Shown here: one piece after another, positions 43,203 through 56,525 of the stretch | How positions within the stretch are numbered: position 1 is the stretch's first letter | Layout of the letters: every line of letters starts with the position of its first letter | Assembly: GCA_963930775.1 (NCBI GenBank) | Contig: OZ005693.1 | Span: 10,414,006 to 10,478,005 of the forward strand | From: Cliona cf. orientalis | Lineage: Eukaryota; Porifera; Demospongiae; Clionaida; Clionaidae | DNA: 64,000 bases | Direction: 5' to 3' | Made by a program: the position numbers and the translations under genes | Notes under the pieces: generated by a model | What the model was told of the DNA's origin: nothing | Database searches by the model: none | What the model saw: the letters and a program-made list of their open reading frames with translations, nothing else

Positions 43203-43459
43203 TATCTGTCGCTGGCACTGGATGCAAAGTGCGCTCGCTAACTATGAAATGCTGCTAAGCTGCTTTTGTATATTAAACTAGCTACTTTTGCCTAAAATGA
43301 GCTACGCGCTTTACGTTAATGATATTCATCGACCGGACACGATAATCTTACCCTTCCGTGTTTGAAAGGCATAAATGTGCGCTCTGCGGGATTTTTTGCT
43401 ACCATTTTTGCATGCGCTGTACTGTTTCGCACTCGCGGCACGCACAGTTCAGCGCAAAA
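43203..43459. promoter_or_regulatory. bidirectional promoter region of B4 and B3
   Basis: The 257 bp between the two start codons hold both upstream regions. A TTTGTATATTAAAC stretch (about 43265-43279) is a weak TATA candidate for B4. CpG dinucleotides are more frequent than in the surrounding DNA. Confidence 0.5.
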
Positions 43460-45852
43460 ATGACCATTGGTGTTCCATTTCGCACGCTAGCCCTCGTAGT
43501 GTTGCTGGTGCTCTGTTTCTTCAGCCGCCCTACTCTGCAGCAAGCCGGGACGGCCGCCGGCCAGAAAGCCGTGGACTCGGCCTTGGGACTCTACGATACC
43601 ATAAGGAGTATCGCCTCTCCGGGCACTGCGGTCAAGAACGCTAATCTTGACAGTCGCTTTATTCTCATGATGCCTGGAAAGGTTCTCAACTATCAAGATT
43701 ATCATCCTGGGCCGGAATATACCGAATTTGTCCAGGTATCTTAGTAGTTGTCGGAATACACGGAATTTGTGCAGTCGTGGTTATCATAGTCAGGTGCTCT
43801 TTTAAGCTAGTGCATTTCCTACATGGCTGATTTGTATAGGTGTATCAGAAGTATTAGATTTGTTGTCTGTGTGATTTATATAATTTGTAATATTTTCACA
43901 GAATAAAGATAAGGATCGGAAATTTGCTGTTGTGCCCCCACACATAATGGAGAAATGGTTTGATCTTGCAGATGTGATACCCAGTGCTAACCCACTGAGT
44001 GGCCAGGATACTGGAAGGAGCCTTGCCAACATATACCGGGGAATTCTGACTAAAATGACCATTAAAAACCTCAAGGAACAAGGTGAAGCAATCCAAAGTC
44101 TGTACAACCAAGCCATTGGATTTCTCAACGAAGTAATGCCTCACCCAGAGGACCTGGGTACCAACACGACTCGACTCACCCTTTACAATGAGTACAAAGA
44201 ATTGTACAATGATCGACGGTTGGAAATGGAGGACAAGATAGAGGAGAAACGAAGGAATCTTCAATATCTTGATTACGAGCTGTGGTTTCAGAGGCACTAC
44301 CCATCTCTCCTGGCAAAGGTCGAAAGTGCATACATCCGGTGGCTTATATTTGGACAAAAGGAGCTCTGTGATATTTACATTACCTACCTGGACACTGGTG
44401 CATCCGCTAAGACTTTGGAGGAAGCCAGAGTAATCATGAGAGCTGCTGGCGTGACGTCCTTGGATCGTACTCGCACGGTTTATCCTGTTAGTTTTGAGCC
44501 TTCTGATTGGTACAAGTTTCTTCTTCCACCACTGTAAGTTGCACTTTTTGTAGCCAATATCCTTATGATAATTATTATTATTCATTCTTATCGTTCCCAT
44601 TTTCATCCAGCGAAAATAAACCCAGCCGAACAGAATTGCAGGAACTACTTGGAAGGATCGATGGCAAACTTGAGACCATTACTGCCATAATTTCCTTCTA
44701 TAGGCGTGACAATGCTACACTCGAGGGCTATAATACACAGCTGTCCAACAGGCGACAAAGTCAGGCAAGGAACCGAAATACAGCCTTGAACAACTTTCTT
44801 CTGACAGAGCTAGAATGTACTGTGCGTAGTATGGGCATTCAGGTCAGCGGTAGCCCTTGTGACGACATGGTGGTAGCCTCACAACAATTTAAAAATTCTT
44901 CAGGCAATACAGCAGATTCAATTTCCAATGTTGGTGACTATAACTGGGCTTCTGACAATAGAGCTACATACATACAATCTCTAGAGAACGTAAAACTTGA
45001 TTTGGAAAGGAAGAGGGGTCTAGTTCTCGGTGCGCTCGGCAGGATAGATCCTTTGGTTGGAAGTATCCTGAACCTTGACCCAGTCGTGGTTGCTGGCATC
45101 ATCGATGCTCGCAAAGAAGACAGTTGGCTCGAATTTCAATTCAATTCAGAGGATTTCAGGAGCAGTTCTGACTACGCGAGTAGCTACAAATCAACGTCAG
45201 CGAGTGTTAGGTGGGGAGGTTGGTTTGCGAGAGGAGGATACTCTTACACACGTACCCGTAGTCAACAAACCTACCGAGCCACCTTGGCACAATCATCACT
45301 CAAAGCTCAAGGACAGCTCCTCAGGGTGCACATCAAGAGGCCCTGGTTTAAGCCGGAAGTATTTGACGATCGAAACCTAGCCTTTGTAAGTTTAATAAAT
45401 TATTATGATATACAGTTGAGCATAATACTTATTGTTTTTTTTGTTACATATTTCAGATTGGCAGTACACCGAATGGAGCGAATGTACTAGGGTCACCAGG
45501 AAGGGGCTATACAGAGGATGAGTTCATAGATTTAGTCAGTAACGATGGCGCTGGAGCAGGCAATGTCTACCAACTGCCAGAGTACGTCACCTCATTTCTC
45601 CTCGCTCGTAACGTGGAGCTCGAGTTCTCTAACGTGAACCGAAGGACCTTTCGAGACACTGTGTCGACGTTCACTCACCACTCGGCATATGTCTCCTTCT
45701 TCTGCTTCAGTGCAAGCTTTTCCTCAACCAGGAGCAACTATCGATCGAGATCGAGCATTCACAGAACAGCGAATGGCATGACCATCAGGATGCCGGGGGC
45801 TCAGGTGATTGGCTACTATACTCAGGTCCTGCCAAAATTCCCCTCCACTTAA
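43460..45852 (+). CDS. B3: secreted protein of unknown family (692 aa)
   Basis: Model: join(43460..43735, 43902..44533, 44611..45385, 45457..45852). I start at the Met of MTIGVPFRTLALVVLLV because a signal peptide follows directly, as in B1 and B2; upstream in-frame codons look untranslated. It has RFILMMPGKVLNYQDYHPG, MEKWFDLADV, TRTVYPVSFEPSDWY, a coiled coil, SQQTYRATLAQSSLKAQG and RPWFKPEVFDDRN, then LPEYVTSFLLARNVELEF and GAQVIGYYTQV. Same four-exon structure as B1 and B2, but with short introns and more divergence. Function unknown. Confidence 0.83.
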
Positions 45853-46385
45853 TACTCCGGAATCTGGACGATAGTAATAATGCTACTGTTAACGCATTAA
45901 TTATCAGCAATGTGTTGTAGGACTTGTACATTTATAGTTTATCTGCGTAGATGTGGACTATTATAGTTCTAGTATTATAATATAGAGTGAACATAGACTT
46001 CACTAGCAGTGTGAAAAAGTTATGTATATCATTTGCTATAATCAGTATCAAAGTTGCTTTGTGAGCTTGCATAATTCTTTAATAATATTATTCCCCACCA
46101 AAAATCAGATTATGGGTTTGAATCAAGATGGGTAATTCACACTGGCTGGTTAACACTGATGATAAAAATTAATGCACAATAATATAATGGTCACTGTATT
46201 CTATCATGTGTATCGCACGTATACACACACATCTATAACAAAAATTAAATCAAATTGATACTAGCTATGACAATCTCATGCAAAACCTGGGGAGTCAACA
46301 AGTAATTACTAAAATTATTGTAACTACTGGGTTTAGTTTATTATAGTTGTCATGAATTTAGTTAGCAGAAGGTTAGTATAGGAAG
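45853..46385. other. intergenic between convergent B3 and C1
   Basis: AT-rich 3' flanks of two convergent genes. No other feature seen. Confidence 0.5.
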
Positions 46386-49133
46386 CTACAGTTCCTCTGC
46401 ATGGAGTGTTTCAATCTTGTCGCTTCTTACTATCTTTGAAGAAGCTTTCATTGGCTTCAACTTGACATCGCTAGCACCTTTCTCTTCCTCCAGGAGAGAT
46501 GTTTGCAGTGTTCTCTCGTCCATTGCTCCAGCATTTATCCTAAGGTGGCTGTAACCTGTGTATGTATACATGTATGCACGCATCGCAAAAAGAAAGGTCC
46601 TATAACATTCTGGCAAGCTTGACCCTATTTCAAAATACAAATCTGGATCCCGAGGACAACAACAACATGCACTTAATACAGAGTAATAATTATGTGATAT
46701 TATCTTATCTTGGCTTCCATACTCTACAAGTAGCTAATGGTCTATCGATAGTAAAAAAAAAACTGTAGTAGTGTAACTGTCATAATATTATTACGCTAGA
46801 ATGTTGCTGTTCCTTATACGATCTATAGTTGTAAAACTACTCATAATTCGACACGAAATTTGTTGACAGTGTGCAACAATATCACACAGAGTACATGTTT
46901 TCACTGTCTTAAGGTGACGTGTTTACTGTCGATTGTGGTATGATCATGCATAGTGAAACCACTACAGTAACTACCATGCATGCAGCTACATTAACTAGGG
47001 CTTTGTGAAATTCTTACGCATGTTGGATCCTTTCTTGTTTTTCCTCTTATGTTTGCGACAGATGTAACAAACTGTCAATATTATGATCACCAGAAGGAGT
47101 AGTCCACCTACGCCACCTGCACTTGCACCAGCGATGAGTGCTATGTTGTATTTCCCTGCATGAAAGTATAAGTGAGACTTTATCTTTTACAACCATACAC
47201 CGTCCCAAAATTAATTAAATTGTATGATATGGGACATGGCAAGCGCCTGCTCATGCAGATAAAGCTTTTGGCGACGGTTTTCATAAACTTCTCTTGTTTT
47301 CGAACCTGTTTCCCACATGCGTAGATTAATACGTGGAACTATTAATCCCAAACTGTTTATGAAAGTACTTTAGGGTGATATGTTTTTCCCTGTGTAGAAG
47401 GTTTCATATTTACACCTAATCCAAAATCTAAGAGGGAAACATCCCAGCCAGATACATGTAGCTTCCGATTATTAAGGTGATATTTTCCTGTATAAAAGGT
47501 TTCTCATCTACAACTACTCCACCAAATTTACATCTAATCCAAAATCTAAGAGGGAAACATTCCAGCCAGTTACATGTAGCTTCCGATTATTTTTCCTGTA
47601 TGAAAAGTCGAAAAGGTTTCTCATCTACAACTAGCTACTCCACCAAATCAAGGAAAAATGTACTACATACTGCTCTATAGTCCATGCCTGTAGCATGTTT
47701 CACTTGGGGCCATAGTAATAATTATAATATTATTCATTTTACCTGAATAAAATTTAAGGTAAATATAGCATCGCATATAGTAGGATCAAATCAATAATTA
47801 TTATAGTGTGCCATACCTGATATCTTTCTCACTTCTGCTGCTAGTGTCCCCGCAGGTGCTGCAGGTATGAAATGAAATTCCAATTTGTGAGCTTCAATCA
47901 ATTAATTGATCATTAACTAAGGGAGACATCAATTATTATTGATACACACCTGTACAAGTGGGTTCCTCTCCACTCCACGATCCATTGCTGATGCAAACAC
48001 GATAAGTGTCTCCCTCGAGAACGTAAGGAATATCACACGAGTACGTCACCATATCCCCCGGCTGTATGGTAGTCCTGTCCACCGATTCGTAGCGTACGTG
48101 ACCATTAGGAATCGGTACTAGAGGCTCACATTGCACCATTGAATCTACGTCAGGGGTATATGTATAGATCTACATAATATAGTGTTTTTGCTATTGCTAC
48201 AAGGTTGTTTTTGTAATCTAGCTTCCTCTTTAAACATTTAAACGATCAAACATACACATAACCACATCAGGGACAGCTGCTAGTCTATGTATATTATTAT
48301 CATAGTGTTATTAGAGTGATGTGAGTATGTATACTTAAGTCAGACACTGTATGGTCTCCATGCATGTAGGCCACTCTCATGCATGCATGCAGAATGCAAC
48401 ATTGAAACCTGGGAATAGATCTAGACCATGAGACAAGACTACATTCCAAGCACCCTAATTCTATTCAGAGATTTGCATACTCATGCAGTTATTAATGCAG
48501 ATTGACATGGTATACTGGCATACATACCCCTGCAAACAGGTGTTCCCTTTTCGCTGTTGATCCATCCTCCATCTGGAGCACATTCACGCTCGTCATGTCC
48601 ATGAAGAACGTATCCGTCCTGACAGACATAGTGGGCAATCACACCAGGGGAGAGGAGGAGGTCAGAGTAGATCACCCCACCTTTGGAGATAGGCTCAAGG
48701 GGGGCACACGTCTCTCCAGCTGGAACTGGAGCATAAATATTAGCTCAATAACTTACTTAGGAAATGCCGGGGAATTAATGCACCAGTTGTGGATCCCAAA
48801 TGGCTTCAGTTAGACTTTACTGTCACACACACCCCCAATTTCTTATAATTTTGACTTACTGACTCTCTTCTGCACTAGCTTATTCTCCAGTCGATGGAGT
48901 GATGAGTTGAGGTTGAGGATGAGATTCTCCAGATCTATGTCATAGCCTTCGTTGCTGCATGGACTGTATGGTTTGTAGTGGCAGCTGTCCGCGGCTGGTC
49001 TCATGTAGCAGGGAATGCCACACCCTTGATCCGAACACCCAGCAGATTCATAGGCAGCTCTTGCGTTATCCAAGAAGCACGCAGTGAGCGTAAGAACTAC
49101 AGCGCTTGTGACAGCGAGAGACGCCATATGCAA
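46386..49133 (-). CDS. C1: type I receptor with two sushi domains (338 aa)
   Basis: Model: complement(join(46386..46555, 47018..47155, 47817..47858, 47950..48144, 48528..48725, 48860..49133)); all internal introns are phase 1. Signal peptide, then a short Cys-rich piece (GCGIPCYMRPAADSCHY), a coiled-coil segment (LENLILNLNSSLHRLENKL), sushi 1 (ETCAPLEP...PVCRG), sushi 2 (VQCEPLVP...EPTCTG), a 14-residue stalk exon, a membrane helix (GGVGGLLLLVIIILTVCYI) with basic anchor CRKHKRKNKK, and a 56-residue tail with RYSHLRI and a leucine/acidic stretch. Sushi domains bind proteins in complement regulators and receptors; the ligand here is unknown. It is head-to-head with B5. Confidence 0.82.
47400..47650. 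repeat. 118-bp tandem duplication in C1 intron
   Basis: CCAAAATCTAAGAGGGAAAC recurs at about 47421 and 47539, followed each time by TACATGTAGCTTCCGATTA and TTTCTCATCTACAACTA. Two units of about 118 bp are present. Confidence 0.8.
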
Positions 49134-49273
49134 CCGAGCAATCTTTTTCCACGAATGCGCTGCGGGTCACCTTCGACCCCCAAAGTAATGCGGCGCGCGG
49201 TACGCATACAATGCGTGAACGAACGTCAAACGGCGTTAACGCGTAAAGCATTCGGAACAATTTATCGCGGATC
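49134..49273. promoter_or_regulatory. 140-bp bidirectional promoter of C1 and B5
   Basis: Only 140 bp separate the C1 and B5 start codons. The stretch is CpG-rich compared with its surroundings (GCGGCGCGCGGTACGC, ACGGCGTTAACGCG) and has no TATA box. Such a short gap must contain both core promoters. Confidence 0.6.
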
Positions 49274-51738
49274 ATGAAGCTTGTAATTTTTGTTCTCTTC
49301 TTTCTTGGCGCTTTGGCCGTGGTTACGTGGGCCGCCAGTGATGATGATCGCGATTCAGCTGTCAAGAAATCGAGCGATATTCTAGCCGGACTCTACCAAG
49401 TCCTGAGGAATATTGCCTTCCCAAAATCTCCTTACTCGGCCCAAGAATCAGTGCATAACCGATTTATTTTCATGAATCCGGGTAAAGTGCTTAACTACTT
49501 CGACTATTATCCTGGTGATATGTACGCAGTTAGTATGAAGGCCAAGAACACGTCAGCTCCTCATGTACTGGTCCCTCCTTCAGTAATGGAGAAATGGTTT
49601 GACATTGCTGATGTGGTGGTCGGTGGAGATCTCAATTCTGGTGACACTGGAAAGAGCCTGGCCTCAATTTACTCAAATATCTTGTCCCAGATTAAGATAA
49701 AGGATTTTAAAACACTCTATAAAGATGCCGAAGCAAGGTACAATGAAGCAAAGATATTCCTCACAGAACCGGTTCAAAATCCAGTAAATCTATCCGAGAA
49801 AATAACCAGGATGAAACTGTACAGTGTCTTCCAAGAAGAGTATGCTGAAGCACGATTGAATATGGAAGAGAAAATAAATGATGCACGCCTTTCAAAATCA
49901 TCCCTGGAATATGAACTTTGGTTTCAGCGCAACTTTAAACTCTTAAATTCCAAGGTGGAGAATGCTTACTCCAAATGGCTCGTGTTTGGTCAAAAAGAGC
50001 TTGTCGAGCTTTATAAGACATTCATGGATGTGACATCAGCTGGCGCCGCGCTCGAAGAAGCTAGAGTATCATTGAGAGCTTCAGGTGTTACATCACTGGA
50101 TCGCACACGCACCATCTATCCAGTCAGCTTTGAGCCGAGTAACTGGTACGAGTACCTTCTTGCAAAGTAAGTGTACCTCAACAATATTAAATTTTGTTTA
50201 TTTGTGACGTGCTTATGGTTTATTTGTTTTTCTCCTTCTCGATTGCCTACCCCTCCCACCCACCCCCCTCCCCTCCCCCCTCAAATCATAATCTTGTATA
50301 AATCTGTCCTTATTATCCAGGGATACCCCTCCATCTCGTGACATGTTAATTGCTAAACGAAGCATGCTTCAGAGTGAACTCGAAACCCTCAATGCTACTC
50401 TCCGTTTCACATCACAAGGCCGGGACAAAGCTGAGCAGGCCACGAATGCCATGGAACAGAGGGTGAACTATACGTCAGAAAAGAGAGACAACGCCACTCA
50501 AGCGGCAGTTGATGCCCGCAATGAATGCATGAGCAACAGGGCTAAGAACAGAACTTCGACCAAGAAAGGCAAGAAAGATCCATGTAACACGTTCCAGCAA
50601 GCTGCCAATTCAGCCGTGGATGCCACATTTCAGAATGCCGCAGCATCATCAGAATACTTTAGCGCTAGTTTCCTGCTCAAATCGAATAAACAGTTCCAAA
50701 GTTTCATGGACTCTAGAATAAATGCACTAGAAAAGCAGATATCCGAGATTAATCAACAGCTGGAAGATTTGAAGCCAAATCAGGTGTATCTCGGTGAAAT
50801 TGCTGAGTCACCAGATCTGAAAGCAATCAACGACACTGGAGAACAAGATCTTGATAGCCAGTGGTTGAAGTTTGACTATAGCTCGGATTCAACACACATC
50901 GACACAGAACAGGAAACATCTTCTGTTGCCGTTGCGGCTGGAATAACCGCTAATTTCGGTCCAAAGGGCAACATAGGTCTCAATGGACACTATGGAAAGG
51001 GCGAGTCAGAGATGAAGAATGCTTTCAACAGTGCCAACCTCCAAGCATCTGGAGAATTACTGCGTGTATTCGTCAAACGTCCGTGGTTCAAGCCCAGTGT
51101 GTTTGATAATCCAATACTCAACTTTGTAAGCACTCTATTAAGCACAATCACTTGTGTATATATTATAGTATGGGAATGAATTTGGCGTAAGTAGTTATAG
51201 CCCCATCCCCAGTCCCATTTCCAATTCTCATATTGCATGTGGGGAATGGACCAAGGAAAGATTATAGCACTATAATTATATAATACCTTGTTTATTGTTA
51301 TTTTTACTGTTTGTTTGTACTAATTCACTATCTAATCACATGTAGGTTCAACATGATTCTGAATCACAAAAATTTGCCTATGTTTCCCCACCTCCCTCCT
51401 CTGAGAAACGACTCGCCGATATCGTCAACGGTAAACATAAAAACATCTACCTAATGCCCGAGTATGTGACCAGTTTCCTTCTGGCTCGGAATATAAAATT
51501 ACAATTCTCGGGTCTCGATTCCAAGAGCATCAGTAAGGGTATGCAGATGATGGCCGGGGGCGGTATCACTGGTGGATACAACATGTTTAGCTTTTCAGCT
51601 TCGGTTGGGGTGCAAAAGGGAAAGCAAAGTGTGACTGCTGATCGTACGGCGAATGGAATGGTGATCCACATCCCTGGAGCACAGATCATTGGCTACTATA
51701 CTCAAGTCATGCCGCAGTTTCCAAAAGAGCAAAGCTAA
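49274..51738 (+). CDS. B5: secreted protein of unknown family (696 aa)
   Basis: Model: join(49274..50166, 50321..51125, 51346..51738). Exon 1 is the fusion of exons 1 and 2 of B1-B3. Signal peptide MKLVIFVLFFLGALAVVTWA; RFIFMNPGKVLNYFDYYPG; VMEKWFDIADVVVGGDLNSG; TRTIYPVSFEPSNWYEYLL. Exon 2 is a long coiled coil with an Ala/Asn/Arg-rich stretch and a KKGKKDPC loop, ending RPWFKPSVFDNPILNF. Exon 3 has MPEYVTSFLLARNIKLQF and ANGMVIHIPGAQIIGYYT. Intron 1 has a C-rich tract (50249-50281). Closest relative is B6. Function unknown. Confidence 0.83.
50249..50281 (+). repeat. C-rich tract in B5 intron 1
   Basis: Runs of C separated by T or A over about 33 bp; the minus strand could form a G-quadruplex. 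It lies between the donor and the acceptor at 50320 and may serve as an extended polypyrimidine tract. Confidence 0.7.
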
Positions 51739-51993
51739 AGAAACACCCAACTAATAATATAAATTTCACTCACAAAACTATAGCTATAGTACTCGCAAAT
51801 ATTAATAACACGAGTGAATCTGTATAATATGTATGCATGTAGTAATACTACGATAACATTTCATATAGAACATACTATTGTGATATTTAGATACATCTAT
51901 GCCTGACTAGCTAGTCCATACATGTGTATGTTAATAGTAGTACTTACATTGTTATATGACGTATAATATTAATGTTGGAGCTCAATGGCTATC

Positions 51994-54900
51994 TTACATA
52001 AGGGATTCCTCAAATTCATCTTTCTTTGATTTCTTCGACTTTTTTCTCGACTTCTTTTGCATGTGTATGGTGACTTCAGAAGGTGCATCATGGCTCTCAA
52101 AGCTCTCGTATCGCACAGTGTCTTTGCTGTCTCCTTGATCATCACAATCATCTGGGTCATCTTGGTCTACAATTGTCAGACCTGACTTCTTAGATCTCAC
52201 ACGACCTGTAAGTTTAATAATATAATTTGGCATACATTATGATGCCATGGAAATCTGAGTGAACCAATTGATTATTGCTATGCCATAAAGTGATCACCTG
52301 CATAATTATATTGGGCGTTCTCAAAATTAAAATATGCATTATTTTTTAGAAAAAAAGTGACTGTCTGAAAAGTCATATACCCCAAAAATTCAATGAAATC
52401 CAAGCCAGCGCATAGCATTGATATGCAAGAGTTAGCTATGTTAATAAATGTGCCAGATACACGAGAGCCTGTATAGGAAATCACCATACCCTTCATATTT
52501 CCTCCATGGCCAGTGGTTTTTATATAATAAATGACTTTATGCTAGAAATGTATTACAAAATAAGGTACAGCATTATCCTAATAGTACTGTTACACGGAAG
52601 AGCATAGAAAGTGCTTGTATATTACCAATTAGTTACTCCAATTGCATAACACTATAGTATCCAGTACATATCTAGTACTCCCTCCCCATTCAAAGAAATG
52701 TCAAACATACTATGATCGATAGCTACATAACTTGGAACTGCGTTGTGTTTATCTTTTGTAATCTATTGTTACGATATGTATATACATAGATTATTTTTTT
52801 ACAAAGCCTACACGACTTTTGTGGCCAAAGCTACCAGCTGGCATAATATTAACAATCGTGTAATAATTATTATTCTTATAATTTCCTGGGCCAATGGTAA
52901 GTTTACTCTTTCAGTTCCCATGACTAGGAAAAATAATAAACAGGGCTTGCCTGTTTGGTCCGTGCAAACTGTCGGTACAAAAATTTTGCATTAATTCCGT
53001 CTGCTAAATGAATACAAAAACAATGTTTTGATGATTTAGCATTTATAAACAGCCATGCATGTACATCATGATTTTATGCAGTTTTATCTGCTAGTATATG
53101 CAAAATTAACACATATACTATATAGGGAAGTGTGACCCCAATTTGAAACTCATCAACAACTAGTAGCTAGCCATCACGGTAGGGCTGATAAATCTTTAAT
53201 GCTAGAGAATTTTAGATGGGGACCGAATTAGTCAGTGATCTCCTTAAGTATTCATTGTGTGCGTGGTTTATAATATTTAGAGAGGCATCAGTTGATCATT
53301 AAGATAACCATAATATTACCGGAGGAAAATTATTGTGAGCTATACATGTCTGGGTTTCCAATTAAGCCATGTACATGGCAAAGCCATAAAATTAATGTAC
53401 TATAGTACAAAGCCATAAGTACTAGGTTTATGACTGCCACCAGGTGCTGTTAATACGTATGTGTGTGTGTGAAGAGAGAGAGAGAGAGAGATACCATATG
53501 AAAGTGACTGTCACTCTGATACGAATCTTTTACAATTTACAACATCACTCCCTTCCCTATTGGTTGTCCAAAAACATGACATTATTCCAGTCAACTTGGT
53601 TTGTATCTCCCTCAGTCTGAGAACTGAAAGCAAGTAAAGTTGTACATGTCCATTCCAGATTGTATAGTAAATTAATGCTTGTGATGCAAGACGGTGACAG
53701 TGATAACATTATTCATAACAACTGGTGAGTATCAGATGTGACATTGAAAGCTGTAAGGTTTTTTTATACAATGCATCCTAGCTAGCTTAAGGTCAGTGCT
53801 TCAGGTAGCACTAGCAAATCAAAACGAAAAATTGAAATCTCAATGTAAAAACAACCAAAAAGTGGCGTGTAAAGTCATCATCCTACTACTCGATGACATG
53901 GCTTTTTACTAGGACAGAATAGTCGACCTGTGTTCAACACAACTGGGAAACGCTGGGAAAACTCTTATCGATGCTTCACGACATTAGGTGTTACTATACT
54001 AACTACAGCAAGCAAGCAGGGAATCGATGCTCAATCTGTGCACCGTACAGCACGGAAAACTACAAGCTACACATGTTATCATCACAAATATGATATAAAA
54101 GCAGGTGTATACCAAATGTTGTCCTATGTTTTCACAACAGCTATTGTGCAGTATTATAATATCCCCAGATTAAAGCTCATAGTAACTATCAATCAGAAAA
54201 AAAAACCTTTTCCAAATCCCATGACATTTTGAAGAGTTGGTCTATTTCTGCATATGCTGCCGCTTTTTCAACAAATATAGCTATAATATTATTTTGTATA
54301 CATTTAGACTGGGCAATGGTATATATACATGTATACAAACATAGGTCTGATAATTTATTGTTCCAGTAACATATCAAAGATCAACTTTCCCATTGAAATC
54401 AATCAGTAAACAAGTTTGCATCTCCTAGAGAATGAACTATAAGTGTATACATATATACGATTGCTGTGCCAGGGATAAGTGTACATTGATAGCAGCTGTT
54501 CTAGGGACGTTTAGGTAGAGGATATCGTAATGTTGATACAAAACTGAAATTTGTTCAATGGTAAACCAAGCGAGATATTATACAGCACTGCATGGGATAG
54601 ATCTAGAGAAAAAATTCTGGCACGGTAGCCTATCTTTTGCATTTCCATTGGACATTTTTTTCAGTTTTAACAGACTACATTTAGCATGCATACAGTTTTC
54701 AAGTTGTTTTTTTATTTTAGAGCTCACCTTCACTGCACTTCTTGCATGCTCGCCGGCATAGTTTCACAATTACAGCAAAGATTATCAAAAACCCTATGAA
54801 TGCCAAAATCGCAAGAACTCCACCAACGGCGATTTCAATGATCTGAATCTTTCCAATATGAAATTCATCTGCCAAGTTTTAAATTCAAGTGTCAATCATA

Positions 54901-56525
54901 GACGTTAAAATCAGGTATTGCTTACCTGAAGTAATCTCTTCCCTGGAAGTCACTCCTAATAATGTAAAAATAAGAAATTACACACATAGTTATTAAAAGC
55001 ATTATTAAGTATCAGTGGTGTATATAGAATTCTGGAGATACCCAGAAACTAGCTTGTCACATTATGATACAGCGTCATGTATTTGTGCATTCCTAGCCAT
55101 AGTAATAATATTATTATTGCAATCATGATACTGGCATAGATTCTATACCGTAAGTATTGCATAACAGTAGCCAAGGACCTACCTATATTATACTATCATA
55201 GGCCCTAGCTGGTGTAGCTAAGCCGCTGATAAACATGATAGCTATTTATCCAACAGCTGTGTGCATTGCTTGAAAAAACATAAGCCTGAAACCTGTTTAT
55301 GCTGGTATGCAGGTACTGTAGTAGCTAATAGCTACAAAAAAGCCCTAGTAAAGTTTTGAAAGATTTGATCTAGGTTGAAAAAAGCAGCTCAGAGTCCGCC
55401 GATAGTGCAGCGCTCTGACCTTTGCACTCCGGTTCTGAGTCACTCCAGTTGCCATTCCTCTGACAGAACCTATACTTTGAACCCTGCAGCTCTGTTCCAT
55501 TGGCACAGTGGTACTCAATCCTATTGCCGACAAAGATGTTGTTGGGGTCGTCATCTTCATAAGAGATACCACCATTAGTGATGTTTGTTGGTCGATCACA
55601 CTGGTCAACGGTTACTGCATTAAATGAATAAATGTTATTAATTTACATAGAAATTATTACTCTAATCTTGATCTTGAGGATATCTCACTTAAGTATTCTG
55701 AAAAGTACACTATAGCTATATGCTTGTTTTTGACTTGTGATTTTCCTTGATATTAAAAATAATTAGGCAAAGTACTAAGTAAACATAGACTTCACGTTCT
55801 ATACAATGATTGAATGTGGGAAATTATGCACTAAAAACCATATACACCACTCTGTAATATTATGCAAAGCTTCATACCTCATTAATCTTAAGATTACTGT
55901 TTGTGGTCTAATTTATTGGGAAATAGGAAACTCACATAAGCACTCCACAGGTGCAGTGGTGGTGTCCCCATTCCATATACCATACTCGTCACAGACAAAC
56001 TCCTTTTGTCCGCGAATGCTTTGGAGAGTGTAGCCTTCACTACAGACATAGCGCCCAACACACCCAGCTCCAAGGTTTAGGTCGGAATAAACAACTGCCC
56101 CATTCTTGACCTCAGGTAGCTTGGAACAAGCATTGTCTGGGGGAACTATTACAGGAGAGCAAAACCATCACTGATGCCGTAGACTACGCAGTCTAAATTA
56201 TCTATGGTAATACTAGCTCAAAATTAAATTATCTTCAATCAATAAGAGTATTATTAAAATTCTTGTTTCAATGCTTACTGACTCCCAATCGTATGAGCTT
56301 TTGTTCCAATACTGCAATGCTCCTGTTGAGCTGACGCGCTCCCTCGGCTAGCCTCCGTCGATCGTCCGCGCTAGTGCACGTAGGGGAATCGGGCTTTGCG
56401 CGATAGTGGCACCTGTCCCCGCTGGGTCGAAGGTAACACGGCACACCCGTGTCGGTAAATCTGGCGTAAATGCAGAAATTGTGAGTAAGTAGTAGAGAAA
56501 CCACCGATAGAAATATAGCCGACAT
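51994..56525 (-). CDS. C2: type I receptor with two sushi domains (344 aa)
   Basis: Model: complement(join(51994..52205, 54728..54868, 54926..54955, 55420..55614, 55936..56145, 56279..56525)); all introns are phase 1. I start at MSAIFLSVVSLLLT because it opens the signal peptide. The N-terminal Cys-rich piece (DTGVPCYLRPSGDRCHY), coiled coil and both sushi domains are almost identical to C3. Stalk (VTSREEITS), membrane helix (VGGVLAILAFIGFLIIFAVIV, with a Glu just before it) and tail differ. The tail shares only VR..SGL.IVDQ with C3, then has VRYESF and ends in a lysine/serine-rich stretch (KKSRKKSKKSKKDEFEES). The last intron is 2.5 kb and could hide another exon. Confidence 0.8.
52206..54727 (-). 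other. last intron of C2 (2.5 kb)
   Basis: AT-rich, with many stops. A (GT)n(GA)n microsatellite lies at about 53459-53492. No convincing alternative exon or mobile element was seen. Confidence 0.55.

Noticed and set aside
43896-44606. 236-codon minus-strand frame
   Set aside because: It is the shadow of B3 exon 2, has no signal peptide, and similar shadows in B1 and B2 break at different places.
47477-47680. Frame with repeated KGFSSTT motif
   Set aside because: It results from the 118-bp tandem duplication within an intron of C1.
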